Source: an uncultured Candidatus Saccharibacteria bacterium
Lineage (GTDB): Bacteria > Patescibacteriota > Saccharimonadia > Saccharimonadales > Saccharimonadaceae
DNA: 5,001 nt
Direction of reading: 5' to 3'
Assembly: GCA_937919305.1 (NCBI GenBank)
Contig: CALFQW010000102.1
Span: 1-5,001 of the forward strand
The translations under genes were made by a program, and so were the position numbers. The notes below the pieces were generated by a model. It searched no databases and had not been told where the DNA came from. It was given only the letters and a program-made list of their open reading frames with translations. The first letter of the stretch is position 1, and the number at the start of each line of letters is the position of its first letter. Below, piece after piece: positions 1 to 5,001 of the stretch.

Positions 1-677
1 TCATGCGCAAAAGTGCCGATCGGCGTTAAGCCTAGCTCATTTGCAAGCGCTATATTTGAGGTACCGACGAAACTATCGGGCAGCTCAGCTGCAAGTCTTT
101 CGACAACATGCTTTTGCCAGCCATAGCTAAATCGTCGCCGGGTGCCGAAGTCAGAGAATTTGATATCAGGACGATCTTTGAGTATTGCTATCTTTTCACT
201 CAAGCGCCGATCACCTTCTGCGTATAAATCTTCGAGTGACACCCCGTCTTGGAGCATTTTCTTGCTGAAGTATAGTTCGTTCAGCTCACTCATCACCACG
301 GTTTCCCAGAAAGTGACAAGTGGCCACGCACCAGTTGTTTTGACACTCAGCTCTCCTGAATCATCGAGAGCGACACTGACGGGAGGGAGCTCGTTGTCCA
401 TCAGAAAGTCTAGATACTCTCGAGAGAAACGTGCAGTACCATCCTGAGCCTGAAGACTTGCGAGGTATGCGATCTCATCGGGGTTCCAGCCTCCTTGGAA
501 CTGTACGAGTCGATCACGCAGCTCTTCTGGGCTAACAAAATCAGATAGCTTATCCGCACTACGATTTTTGAGTTCAAAAGTAACGATAGCATCGGCATGT
601 TTCTCGAACTCGACTTGACCCATCGTCGCCTTGTAGTAGTCGAGGCCGTTGCTGAGTTTTATATCTAGATCTTCCAT
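1..677 (-). CDS. pncB: Nicotinate phosphoribosyltransferase, N-terminal part (cut by window edge)
   Basis: This enzyme joins nicotinate to PRPP, with ATP, to give nicotinate mononucleotide, the committed cytoplasmic step of NAD salvage. The 225 complete codons visible are about half of the usual ~400-residue protein; the reading frame is open to the left edge. Family signatures are clear: an N-terminal LDYYKATM segment (residues 12-19), FSDFGTRRRFS (174-184), GTSN (205-208) and GTFAH (221-225). In characterised members the histidine of the last motif is the one phosphorylated during catalysis. The ATG at 677-675 follows an AGGAG (685-689 on the complement) with 7-base spacing. An ATG five bases upstream is out of frame. 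The gene starts 24 bases after the pncA stop, so the two are almost certainly co-transcribed, and the nicotinate made by PncA is the substrate here. The identification is very secure; the C-terminal half cannot be assessed. Confidence 0.96.
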   Translation of the reverse strand, partial: MEDLDIKLSNGLDYYKATMGQVEFEKHADAIVTFELKNRSADKLSDFVSPEELRDRLVQFQGGWNPDEIAYLASLQAQDGTARFSREYLDFLMDNELPPVSVALDDSGELSVKTTGAWPLVTFWETVVMSELNELYFSKKMLQDGVSLEDLYAEGDRRLSEKIAILKDRPDIKFSDFGTRRRFSYGWQKHVVERLAAELPDSFVGTSNIALANELGLTPIGTFAH

Positions 678-701
678 GTCATTTCTCCTGTCGGGCTTCT
701 T

Positions 702-1319
702 CTAAAAGAACGCCCTACGTATTTCTTCTGAAGTCATGGCGATGGCCCCGGCCTCTTCCATGGCTTGCATTGCTCGCTGTTCATCATCAGGTTCTATGTT
801 TACCGCGCGTATGCCGTCTCGAACGATGATGATATCGACATCAGGGTTGTCGCCAAATGTCACGCAACTATCGAGAACGGTAGACCGAACGCAGTAGTCT
901 GTCGCGAGTCCGAGCATGATAGCTCGTACTCTTTCATCAGATTCAGGTGAAATGATAGACTCGAGCGTTTGACCAGCAGGTCCCACACCCTCCATAGCGG
1001 AGTAGCCGTCTGTTTGACCCATGCCTTTTGATAGCACGATGTCTGTCTCGCGGACGTCGAGGTCCGCTGAAAATGCTGCACCTCGTGTTTCTTGCACGCA
1101 GTGGACGGGCCAGGCGTCAAAATGGGGTGTTTCTTTCGGATGCCAGTCTCTTGACCAGACGACAGTACCGCCATCATCGCGAACTTCAGCGGAGAGGGTA
1201 TTTGCAGGGGCAACAACCTCTGCGCCTTCATTGACCGCTAGACTGCCATCGATAAAGTCGTTTTGTATGTCGATGCCGACGAAGACATTTCGAGTTTGTT
1301 GTGCTTCTGGATTGGTCAT
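702..1319 (-). CDS. pncA: Nicotinamidase (isochorismatase-fold amidohydrolase)
   Basis: The protein hydrolyses nicotinamide to nicotinate and ammonia, feeding PncB. At 205 residues it has the usual family length. The catalytic triad is intact: Asp17 in IDIQNDF, Lys98 in LSKGMG, and Cys143 in ATDYCVRST. The metal-site residues also match the spacing of the Mycobacterium tuberculosis enzyme: Asp58, His60 and His66 in the segment DWHPKETPHF, and His73 in WPVHC. There is no signal peptide or membrane segment, so it is cytoplasmic. The ATG is preceded by AAGGAG (1326-1331 on the complement) at 6-base spacing. It is the first gene of the leftward pncA-pncB unit. Its promoter has a consensus TTGACA lying inside a palindromic operator, so repression is the expected mode of control. 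The fold is shared with other isochorismatase-like hydrolases, but the complete triad and metal set, plus adjacent pncB, make nicotinamidase the clear choice. Confidence 0.96.
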   Translation of the reverse strand: MTNPEAQQTRNVFVGIDIQNDFIDGSLAVNEGAEVVAPANTLSAEVRDDGGTVVWSRDWHPKETPHFDAWPVHCVQETRGAAFSADLDVRETDIVLSKGMGQTDGYSAMEGVGPAGQTLESIISPESDERVRAIMLGLATDYCVRSTVLDSCVTFGDNPDVDIIIVRDGIRAVNIEPDDEQRAMQAMEEAGAIAMTSEEIRRAFF

Positions 1320-1325
1320 GGTGTA

Positions 1326-1331
1326 CTCCTT
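1326..1331 (-). promoter_or_regulatory. Ribosome binding site of pncA
   Basis: AAGGAG on the minus strand sits 6 bases before the ATG at 1319. It fixes this start over any upstream alternative. Confidence 0.8.
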
Positions 1332-1351
1332 TGCGTATTATTTACACTAAC
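1329..1351. promoter_or_regulatory. Possible weak second operator in the pncA leader
   Basis: ACACTAAC at 1344-1351 is an exact copy of one arm of the strong operator at 1374-1396. The partner position 15 bases to the left (1329-1336, CTTTGCGT) matches GTTAGTGT at only 5 of 8 bases. It would lie just downstream of the predicted pncA transcription start and reach into the ribosome binding site. Its centre is 45 bp from that of the strong site. It may be a degenerate auxiliary site, or a single half-site. Confidence 0.4.
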
Positions 1352-1360
1352 CACATCTCT

Positions 1361-1389
1361 ACTGTATGCTTTAGTTAGTGTTATGTCAA
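1361..1389 (-). promoter_or_regulatory. Promoter of pncA-pncB
   Basis: On the minus strand a perfect -35 hexamer TTGACA (1389-1384) is followed after 17 bases by TACAGT (1366-1361), a 4/6 match to the -10 consensus. The start would fall near 1354, about 35 bases before the pncA ATG. The -35 lies within the palindrome centred at 1385, so a bound protein would block RNA polymerase. Confidence 0.7.
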
Positions 1390-1398
1390 CACTAACTA
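1372..1398. promoter_or_regulatory. Palindromic operator between pncA and the phosphatase gene
   Basis: The 11-base arms TAGTTAGTGTT (1372-1382) and AACACTAACTA (1388-1398) are perfect reverse complements around a 5-base centre. The core GTTAGTGT / ACACTAAC with a 7-base spacer (1374-1396) recurs at 3955-3977. The size and symmetry suit a dimeric helix-turn-helix repressor. It overlaps the pncAB -35 and lies just upstream of the -10 of the rightward unit, so one site could control both directions. An NAD-responsive regulator such as NrtR is the natural candidate because of pncAB, but no regulator gene is in the window and I have not matched the motif to a published consensus. Confidence 0.85.
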
Positions 1399-1411
1399 TT
1401 ATCACCTCATG

Positions 1412-1417
1412 TATAAT
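1412..1417 (+). promoter_or_regulatory. -10 element of the rightward phosphatase / fusion operon
   Basis: A perfect TATAAT lies 20 bases before the ATG at 1438. No good -35 is present at 16-18 bases upstream; that position falls inside the right arm of the operator. A start near 1424 would leave a leader of only about 14 bases, with AGGAG (1425-1429) almost at the transcript's 5' end. Confidence 0.6.
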
Positions 1418-1437
1418 GTTGAAAAGGAGATACGATT

Positions 1438-2259
1438 ATGAGCATGCCAAATGACCTCGTTTTTATACGCCACGGGCAATCGGAAGCAAATATAGTCCAG
1501 ACAAATGACACACATGAGTTATCCGCAGACACAGCGGATCAGATATATGCACGCCCAGATTGGCAGCATCGCCTCACGGATCTCGGTGTACAGCAAGCAA
1601 AAAATGCAAAACTATGGCTAGATAATAACCTCGGTGGGCTAAGTTCTTTTGATGCTCGATATGTATCGCCGTTTTATCGAACCAGAGAAACAGCGGCCCA
1701 TGCAGGAGGAGAGGCGCTTGAGGAGTGGACTATCGATGATCGAATAGTTGAGAGGAGCTGGGGGGTTTATGGCCAGCGACCAAAGGCGGAGCAGCGATCA
1801 CAATTTCCGCTCACTGCCGAAGAAAAGCGCAAGAATCCTTGGTACACTCGGCTCGATGGTGGAGAGAGCATGCCTGATGTGTATGCAAGGTTCCGTGACT
1901 TTCAAGGGACGCTCCATAGGGAGCAGTCCGGAAAGAGAGTGGTAATAGTCTCACATGGCGACTTCATTAACGCAGCTCGCTACGGTGTAGAGCGGATGAC
2001 GCCAGAACGATGGGAGGCAATCGACAGCGACTCATCATACACCCTTCGCAACTGCACGATACTTCACTACTCTCGAGTAAATCCTGATGATCCTAGTGAT
2101 GTTCGAGCCAAGCTGCACTGGCGACGATATATCTACCCCGATAATCCGAACGCATCACCAGATAAGGGTCTATGGGTTGAGCTTGATGACCGTCTTCGCT
2201 ATTCAGGTAAAGAGCTCTTATCGCAGGCTGCACATAGCCCTAGGTTGATCACGGAATGA
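1438..2259 (+). CDS. Histidine phosphatase (phosphoglycerate mutase-like, RHG motif) of unknown substrate
   Basis: This 273-residue protein belongs to the branch-1 histidine phosphatase superfamily. The nucleophile motif is at the N-terminus, VFIRHGQSEAN, with Arg11 and His12. The rest of the catalytic set is visible: Arg81 in SPFYRTRETA, acidic Glu105 in VERSWGVYG, and His173 in VIVSHGDFINA. All key residues are present, so it should be active, forming a phosphohistidine intermediate on His12. It is longer than the ~200-residue small phosphatases: about 80 residues after the His173 segment, rich in Trp, Tyr and Asp, may shape substrate choice. No signal peptide is seen. AGGAG at 1425-1429 supports the first ATG; a second in-frame ATG at 1444 is spaced less well. 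It overlaps the next gene by four bases (ATGA), so the two products probably act together. The family also includes phosphoglycerate mutases, CobC-type and nucleotide phosphatases; which applies here cannot be read from sequence. Confidence 0.93.
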   Translation: MSMPNDLVFIRHGQSEANIVQTNDTHELSADTADQIYARPDWQHRLTDLGVQQAKNAKLWLDNNLGGLSSFDARYVSPFYRTRETAAHAGGEALEEWTIDDRIVERSWGVYGQRPKAEQRSQFPLTAEEKRKNPWYTRLDGGESMPDVYARFRDFQGTLHREQSGKRVVIVSHGDFINAARYGVERMTPERWEAIDSDSSYTLRNCTILHYSRVNPDDPSDVRAKLHWRRYIYPDNPNASPDKGLWVELDDRLRYSGKELLSQAAHSPRLITE

Positions 2260-3866
2260 GTAAGTCAGATTACAAGTACGCCCTCATCCCCGGCCGACAC
2301 CAGGCACTGACTGTATTTCAGCAGAGTTATCTGCGGGGGCTACTACAGAAGGATAGAGAAGGAACAGGATTTTCCGGCTGTGAGTCGTTGAGTGATGATC
2401 TGCAGATAATATGGGCGGTCACGTCCGCAAATCACGGTGGAACGCAGCGCAATCCTCTCAGCGGTGAGCGTCGCATAGGTATGATAGAAAAGTTCGCCGC
2501 TAAAAACGACATCCCAAGCCAGGTGTATCCGATCACGAACATGAAGCCGAAGGAAAATTTCGCTGCATATGTCATAGAAGATATTCGTATACAAAGCCGT
2601 GGTAGCACGACGCTAACGCCGCAAAACTGCGTGGTTATCTGCTCGACACCGTCAGTTATAGCGATGTATGAGAAGCTCGGTTATGAGATAGCTTATGCCG
2701 AACTGGATCAGAAGAGCATGACCCAGCGTGATGTGCTGCCATGGGATGTCGTGACCGAGATCATCAAGGCAGGAAAGGGTTGGCGAGATAGTCGGCTAGT
2801 TCGTGAATCCATAGAACCGACGTGCTTCGAGTATTTTGAGACCTATGGACTCGGTGATGAGATCGTTGAGATATTTTCTGATCCACTCATAGACTCAGAT
2901 GACGGCGATATTACTGACACCAGAGACTATACGACATATAGACAAGCTTTTGAGGACAATGCATGGCGCAAAGTGAATGATTTTGCTGATTTTGTGAAGC
3001 CTGGACGGATTCTTGATGTGGGTTGTGCCACAGGGCAAACACTCAAGTTACTATCAGAGCACCCAGCACTATTTGAGTCAGATTTCTATGGAGTTGAAGC
3101 TGCTCGCCCGCTCTTTCAGATCGCTGAGCAACGGAAAAACAGCGGAGACTTCGGTAATCAGAATGTATATTTTTATCAACGGAACATCATGCGGAATACG
3201 CCGTTTGGCGACAATACGCTCGACACCATCATCACTATGGCATTAACTCATGAGATCTATTCATATCTCGGCAAGGATGAGCTGGAACGATTTGTCAGGC
3301 GTATGTACGATATGCTTGCTCCTGGCGGTGTATACATCAACTATGATGTCGTCGGCCCAGTTAGTAAAGATGATATCGTCCACGTACGATTCACTAGTTC
3401 TGACGGCAAAAACCCTGACTCGGTAGAAAATGATCTAGATGGTAAAGCGTTTCATGATTGGCTTGAGTCGCTTTCGACAGAAGCACGATTCTTGCGCTTT
3501 GCCTCTGACTTTCGTGCTGATGAAGATGATCGAATTACCTATCATAAGCAAGTGATTGATGATGAACGTTACTACGTTATGCGCCGGGCTGATTTATGTG
3601 ATTTTCTAGCAAAGAAGGATTATATCGATAGTTGGAGTAGTGAAATGCACGAAGTGTTTTGCTTCTTCGAGCATGACGATTGGAGAAGATTACTCGAAAA
3701 AGTCGGTTTCACGGTAGACACAGGGTCTAGAAGTATCCAAAACCCTTGGTTGATCGAGAACCGATTTGCACCGGCTGCAGAAGTGTTCACGTTGCGAGAT
3801 GGGGCATTGATCAGTGAGCCGCATCCTGTCACTAACACTCTACTGGTGGCGCGCAAAGACGCTTAG
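2256..3866 (+). CDS. NadM-like nucleotidyltransferase domain fused to a class I SAM methyltransferase
   Basis: The 536-residue product has two domains. Residues ~7-195 follow archaeal-type NMN adenylyltransferase (NadM) order: a first strand with PGRHQ (12-16), a segment resembling the NadM nucleotide-binding region (SANHGGTQRNPLSGERR, 57-73), CSTPSVIAMYEKLGYEI (129-145, the NadM 'NPLVxRLFxExGYEV' region) and EIIKAGKGW (168-176). The catalytic HxGH is replaced (GRHQALTVFQ instead of GRxQPxHxGH) and SGTxxR has no counterpart at the aligned place, although SMTQR (154-158) lies nearby. Residues ~237-370 are a Rossmann methyltransferase: motif I ILDVGCATGQ (252-261), acidic Glu281 after the second strand, Asp323 in the fourth-strand region, and LAPGGVYINYD (354-364). 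A charged stretch (~370-460) precedes a methyltransferase-type C-terminus (to ~534). The start codon sits in ATGA overlapping the phosphatase stop, with only a weak Shine-Dalgarno, so translational coupling is likely. The substrate is unknown; a nicotinamide or adenine nucleotide is a reasonable inference. Confidence 0.88.
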   Translation: MSKSDYKYALIPGRHQALTVFQQSYLRGLLQKDREGTGFSGCESLSDDLQIIWAVTSANHGGTQRNPLSGERRIGMIEKFAAKNDIPSQVYPITNMKPKENFAAYVIEDIRIQSRGSTTLTPQNCVVICSTPSVIAMYEKLGYEIAYAELDQKSMTQRDVLPWDVVTEIIKAGKGWRDSRLVRESIEPTCFEYFETYGLGDEIVEIFSDPLIDSDDGDITDTRDYTTYRQAFEDNAWRKVNDFADFVKPGRILDVGCATGQTLKLLSEHPALFESDFYGVEAARPLFQIAEQRKNSGDFGNQNVYFYQRNIMRNTPFGDNTLDTIITMALTHEIYSYLGKDELERFVRRMYDMLAPGGVYINYDVVGPVSKDDIVHVRFTSSDGKNPDSVENDLDGKAFHDWLESLSTEARFLRFASDFRADEDDRITYHKQVIDDERYYVMRRADLCDFLAKKDYIDSWSSEMHEVFCFFEHDDWRRLLEKVGFTVDTGSRSIQNPWLIENRFAPAAEVFTLRDGALISEPHPVTNTLLVARKDA

Positions 3867-3920
3867 GTAGTAGCTGGAGTGATTTCTCAGAGAACTTACA
3901 GAACCCGCATTTAGTTATTG

Positions 3921-3938
3921 TAGTATTTACAAATACTA
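3921..3938. repeat. 18-bp perfect palindrome, possible second operator
   Basis: TAGTATTTACAAATACTA has 8-base perfect arms around AC. It is AT-rich with a 2-base centre and no following T-run, so it fits a protein-binding site better than a terminator hairpin. Its centre is about 36 bp upstream of the centre of the shared operator. It has no counterpart in the pncA control region, so it may bind a different regulator. Confidence 0.5.
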
Positions 3939-3995
3939 TTGATTGCGAGCTATAGTTAGTGTTATATTGACACTAACAACCAAGTAATCCATGGT
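3926..3995 (+). promoter_or_regulatory. Candidate promoter(s) for the PP2C / kinase unit
   Basis: Two arrangements are possible. TTGACA (3967-3972) is a perfect -35 inside the operator, but the hexamer 17 bases on, CATGGT (3990-3995), is a poor -10. Alternatively TTTACA (3926-3931) and a good -10, TATAGT (3951-3956), are separated by an over-long 19 bases; this -10 abuts the operator. In either case binding at 3955-3977 would interfere with transcription. The start would lie near 3963 or 4002, leaving a leader of roughly 105-145 bases. Confidence 0.4.
3955..3977. promoter_or_regulatory. Second copy of the palindromic operator, upstream of PP2C
   Basis: GTTAGTGT (3955-3962) and ACACTAAC (3970-3977) form perfect 8-base arms with a 7-base spacer TATATTG. 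Arms and spacer length are identical to the site at 1374-1396, whose spacer is TATGTCA. Two such matches 2.6 kb apart, each in front of a transcription unit, strongly suggest one regulator for all the genes here. Confidence 0.85.
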
Positions 3996-3996
3996 T

Positions 3997-4049
3997 GTGC
4001 TCCTTCCGGAAATGCTCGGAAGTCGAGAATGGCGTAAAGCAGTGAGCAC
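3997..4049 (+). other. Nested inverted repeats in the PP2C leader
   Basis: GTGCTC (3997-4002) can pair with GAGCAC (4044-4049), enclosing a hairpin with stem CTTCCG (4003-4008) and CGGAAG (4017-4022) and an 8-base loop. The outer stem starts directly where the inner one does, so they could stack. No T-run follows, so it is not a standard terminator. It may be a structured leader or chance; it resembles no RNA family I recognise. Confidence 0.3.
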
Positions 4050-4106
4050 GAAAGCGCTCCTCGAACGTTAACAGTTCAATCTATCCAAATGAATTGAGGT
4101 GAAACA

Positions 4107-4919
4107 ATGAGCGCCTGGCAACTTGCAGCGGGCAGCATGATCGGTAGAAGCCATAGAATCAGTGGGCGAAACAATCAGGACGCGTGGTATTACCAGCAGT
4201 CTCAAGATGGATTCGTCGCCGTGGTGACTGACGGTTGCTCAAGCGGCAGTGTTTCAGAGTTTGGTGCTCGACTCGGTGCGTCGACCCTATCTGGTGAACT
4301 TTCTTCGCAGATCGAAACCAATCAAGGTATTGATTGGGGAAGAGCTGAGAGGACGGTGCTTACCCAGATGGACGTCGTCGCTCGAGCGATGGCCGAGCCA
4401 TACTCCTTGGCGATTGAGAAGTATTTTCTCTTCACGATCGTCGCGGTAGCTGCCACAAAGGACCAGATCGAAGTGTATGCATGTGGTGACGGCTTTGTAG
4501 CTGTCAACGATGCGCACTTCGAGCTCGGACCCTTTCCGAACAATCAACCGCCATACCTTGCCTACCAACTTATCCCTGAGCGAGTTCAGCTCGATATTGG
4601 GAGTGTTGGCTTGCGTCAAGTGTGGTCTGGTGATGTCAGCGCGGTCGACCACTTGCTGATCGGCAGTGATGGGATCGATGATTTGATCCGGAACCAGCAG
4701 GCAAGCCGTCCGGGGCTGACGACAGAGGTAGGTCCGATCGATCAGTTTTGGCAGAGTGATCGCTATTTTGGGGGTAACCCTGAACTAGTAAATCGCGAAC
4801 TCAAACTAATCGGTCGTGACTGGCCTGTGCAAAGTCCTGAGCATGGCTTGCTTTCGGATGACACAACGCTCGTTGTCGCCCGTCGACAGCCTGATATCGA
4901 AGGAGAAGATGATGCCTAG
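4107..4919 (+). CDS. PP2C-family protein phosphatase (metal-dependent Ser/Thr type)
   Basis: This 270-residue cytoplasmic protein removes phosphate from Ser/Thr residues using two divalent metals. The PPM motifs appear in order: GRNNQDAW (20-27, Asp25), VVTDGCSSG (39-47, Asp42-Gly43), SEFGARLGA (50-58), YACGDGFVAV (124-133, Asp128), LLIGSDGIDDL (183-193, Asp188) and LSDDTTLVV (249-257, Asp251/252). All metal-binding aspartates are therefore present and activity is expected. The short form, ~270 residues with NQDA rather than NED, fits the compact bacterial PP2C_2-like group that includes E. coli YegK. GAGGTG (4096-4101) lies 5 bases before the ATG. Its last 8 bases overlap the kinase gene, so it likely dephosphorylates that kinase and its targets. 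The acidic tail (EGEDDA) reflects the coding overlap and is probably not functional. The upstream operator links its expression to that of pncAB. Confidence 0.93.
   Translation: MSAWQLAAGSMIGRSHRISGRNNQDAWYYQQSQDGFVAVVTDGCSSGSVSEFGARLGASTLSGELSSQIETNQGIDWGRAERTVLTQMDVVARAMAEPYSLAIEKYFLFTIVAVAATKDQIEVYACGDGFVAVNDAHFELGPFPNNQPPYLAYQLIPERVQLDIGSVGLRQVWSGDVSAVDHLLIGSDGIDDLIRNQQASRPGLTTEVGPIDQFWQSDRYFGGNPELVNRELKLIGRDWPVQSPEHGLLSDDTTLVVARRQPDIEGEDDA
4900..4905 (+). promoter_or_regulatory. Ribosome binding site of the kinase, inside the PP2C gene
   Basis: AAGGAG lies 6 bases before the ATG at 4912 and only 3 before the in-frame ATG at 4909, so 4912 is the preferred start. Confidence 0.7.
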
Positions 4920-5001
4920 TGTAGAGATCGCTGGTCAGTCTATTCGTCTCCGGGCGAATCAGGTGATCGGCCAGGGGGGTGAAGCGACGATTTACAAGCA
5001 C
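4912..5001 (+). CDS. Protein kinase, N-terminal 30 residues (cut by window edge)
   Basis: Only 30 codons are visible. They hold the glycine-rich ATP-binding loop GQGGEATIYK at residues 20-29, matching the GxGGExxxVYK form of bacterial eukaryotic-like Ser/Thr kinases. No signal peptide precedes it, and the loop lies close to the N-terminus, as in a kinase-first protein. The VAIK lysine and catalytic loop are beyond the edge. The 8-base overlap with the PP2C gene and an internal AAGGAG point to coupled translation of an opposing kinase/phosphatase pair. The GGE variant of the loop and the PP2C partner recall the YegI-YegK pair of TerY-P-type loci, but this needs the rest of the gene and its downstream neighbour. 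Confidence 0.8.
   Translation, partial: MPSVEIAGQSIRLRANQVIGQGGEATIYKH

Larger units (their letters stand above)
3867..4106. other. 240-base intergenic control region
   Basis: No credible coding frame or intrinsic terminator (GC hairpin plus T-run) is seen after the fusion gene. The region holds an 18-bp palindrome, a copy of the pncA-type operator, one or two possible promoters and a leader with nested inverted repeats. Without a terminator, some read-through from the upstream operon into the PP2C gene is possible. Confidence 0.7.

Noticed and set aside
142..598. Open frames on both strands in the left 600 bases
   Set aside because: They are out of frame with pncB, whose conserved motifs run through the same region on the minus strand.
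860..1231. Open frame of 123 codons on the minus strand
   Set aside because: It lies wholly inside pncA in another frame, whose protein has all catalytic residues; its own translation shows no domain.
2706..2733. SMTQR read as the NMNAT SGTxxR motif
   Set aside because: It is about seven residues too early relative to the aligned GKGW segment, and the arginine spacing differs. It is kept only as a possibility to test by structure.
3867..3920. Terminator after the fusion gene
   Set aside because: Only an imperfect repeat (CTGGAG / TCTCAG) is present, with no GC-rich stem or T-run.
4066..4076. Small palindromes AACGTT / GTTAAC before the PP2C gene as an operator
   Set aside because: They are 6-base self-complementary words that do not extend symmetrically and are expected by chance.
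4287..4652. Antisense open frame of 121 codons
   Set aside because: It is a shadow of the PP2C gene, with no domain and no clear ribosome binding site.
4801..5001. Antisense open frame reaching the right edge
   Set aside because: It lies opposite the PP2C C-terminal motif and the kinase glycine loop, both on the plus strand.

Overview
The window is bacterial: compact genes, good AGGAG-type ribosome binding sites, a 4-base and an 8-base gene overlap, and standard stop codons. Base composition is roughly balanced. I see no tRNA, rRNA, insertion sequence or CRISPR array. The taxon cannot be fixed from the sequence; a small-genome lineage relying on vitamin salvage (for example Saccharibacteria/Patescibacteria) is a low-confidence guess.

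Layout. Positions 1-1319 (minus strand) hold a two-gene NAD salvage unit: nicotinamidase pncA, then nicotinate phosphoribosyltransferase pncB, which runs off the left edge. Together they convert nicotinamide to nicotinate to nicotinate mononucleotide. Positions 1320-1437 are a divergent control region with a near-perfect palindromic operator overlapping the pncA promoter. Positions 1438-3866 (plus strand) hold two translationally coupled genes: a histidine-acid (RHG) phosphatase and a 536-residue fusion of a NadM-like nucleotidyltransferase domain to a class I SAM methyltransferase. The nucleotidyltransferase domain keeps the family layout but has lost its HxGH and SGTxxR motifs. Positions 3867-4106 are a second control region with the same operator, an extra 18-bp palindrome and a leader rich in inverted repeats. 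Positions 4107-5001 (plus strand) hold a PP2C-type protein phosphatase overlapping the start of a Ser/Thr-type protein kinase that runs off the right edge.

How they fit together. Both intergenic regions carry the same palindrome (arms GTTAGTGT and ACACTAAC, 7-bp spacer). One regulator, encoded outside the window, therefore probably controls pncAB, the phosphatase/NadM-like-methyltransferase pair and the PP2C/kinase pair. Because pncAB is in the set, the likeliest signal is NAD status (an NrtR-type or analogous regulator); this is inference. The most interesting idea is an NAD-linked regulon that adds an uncharacterised nucleotide-processing or sensing module and a protein phosphorylation module to ordinary salvage.
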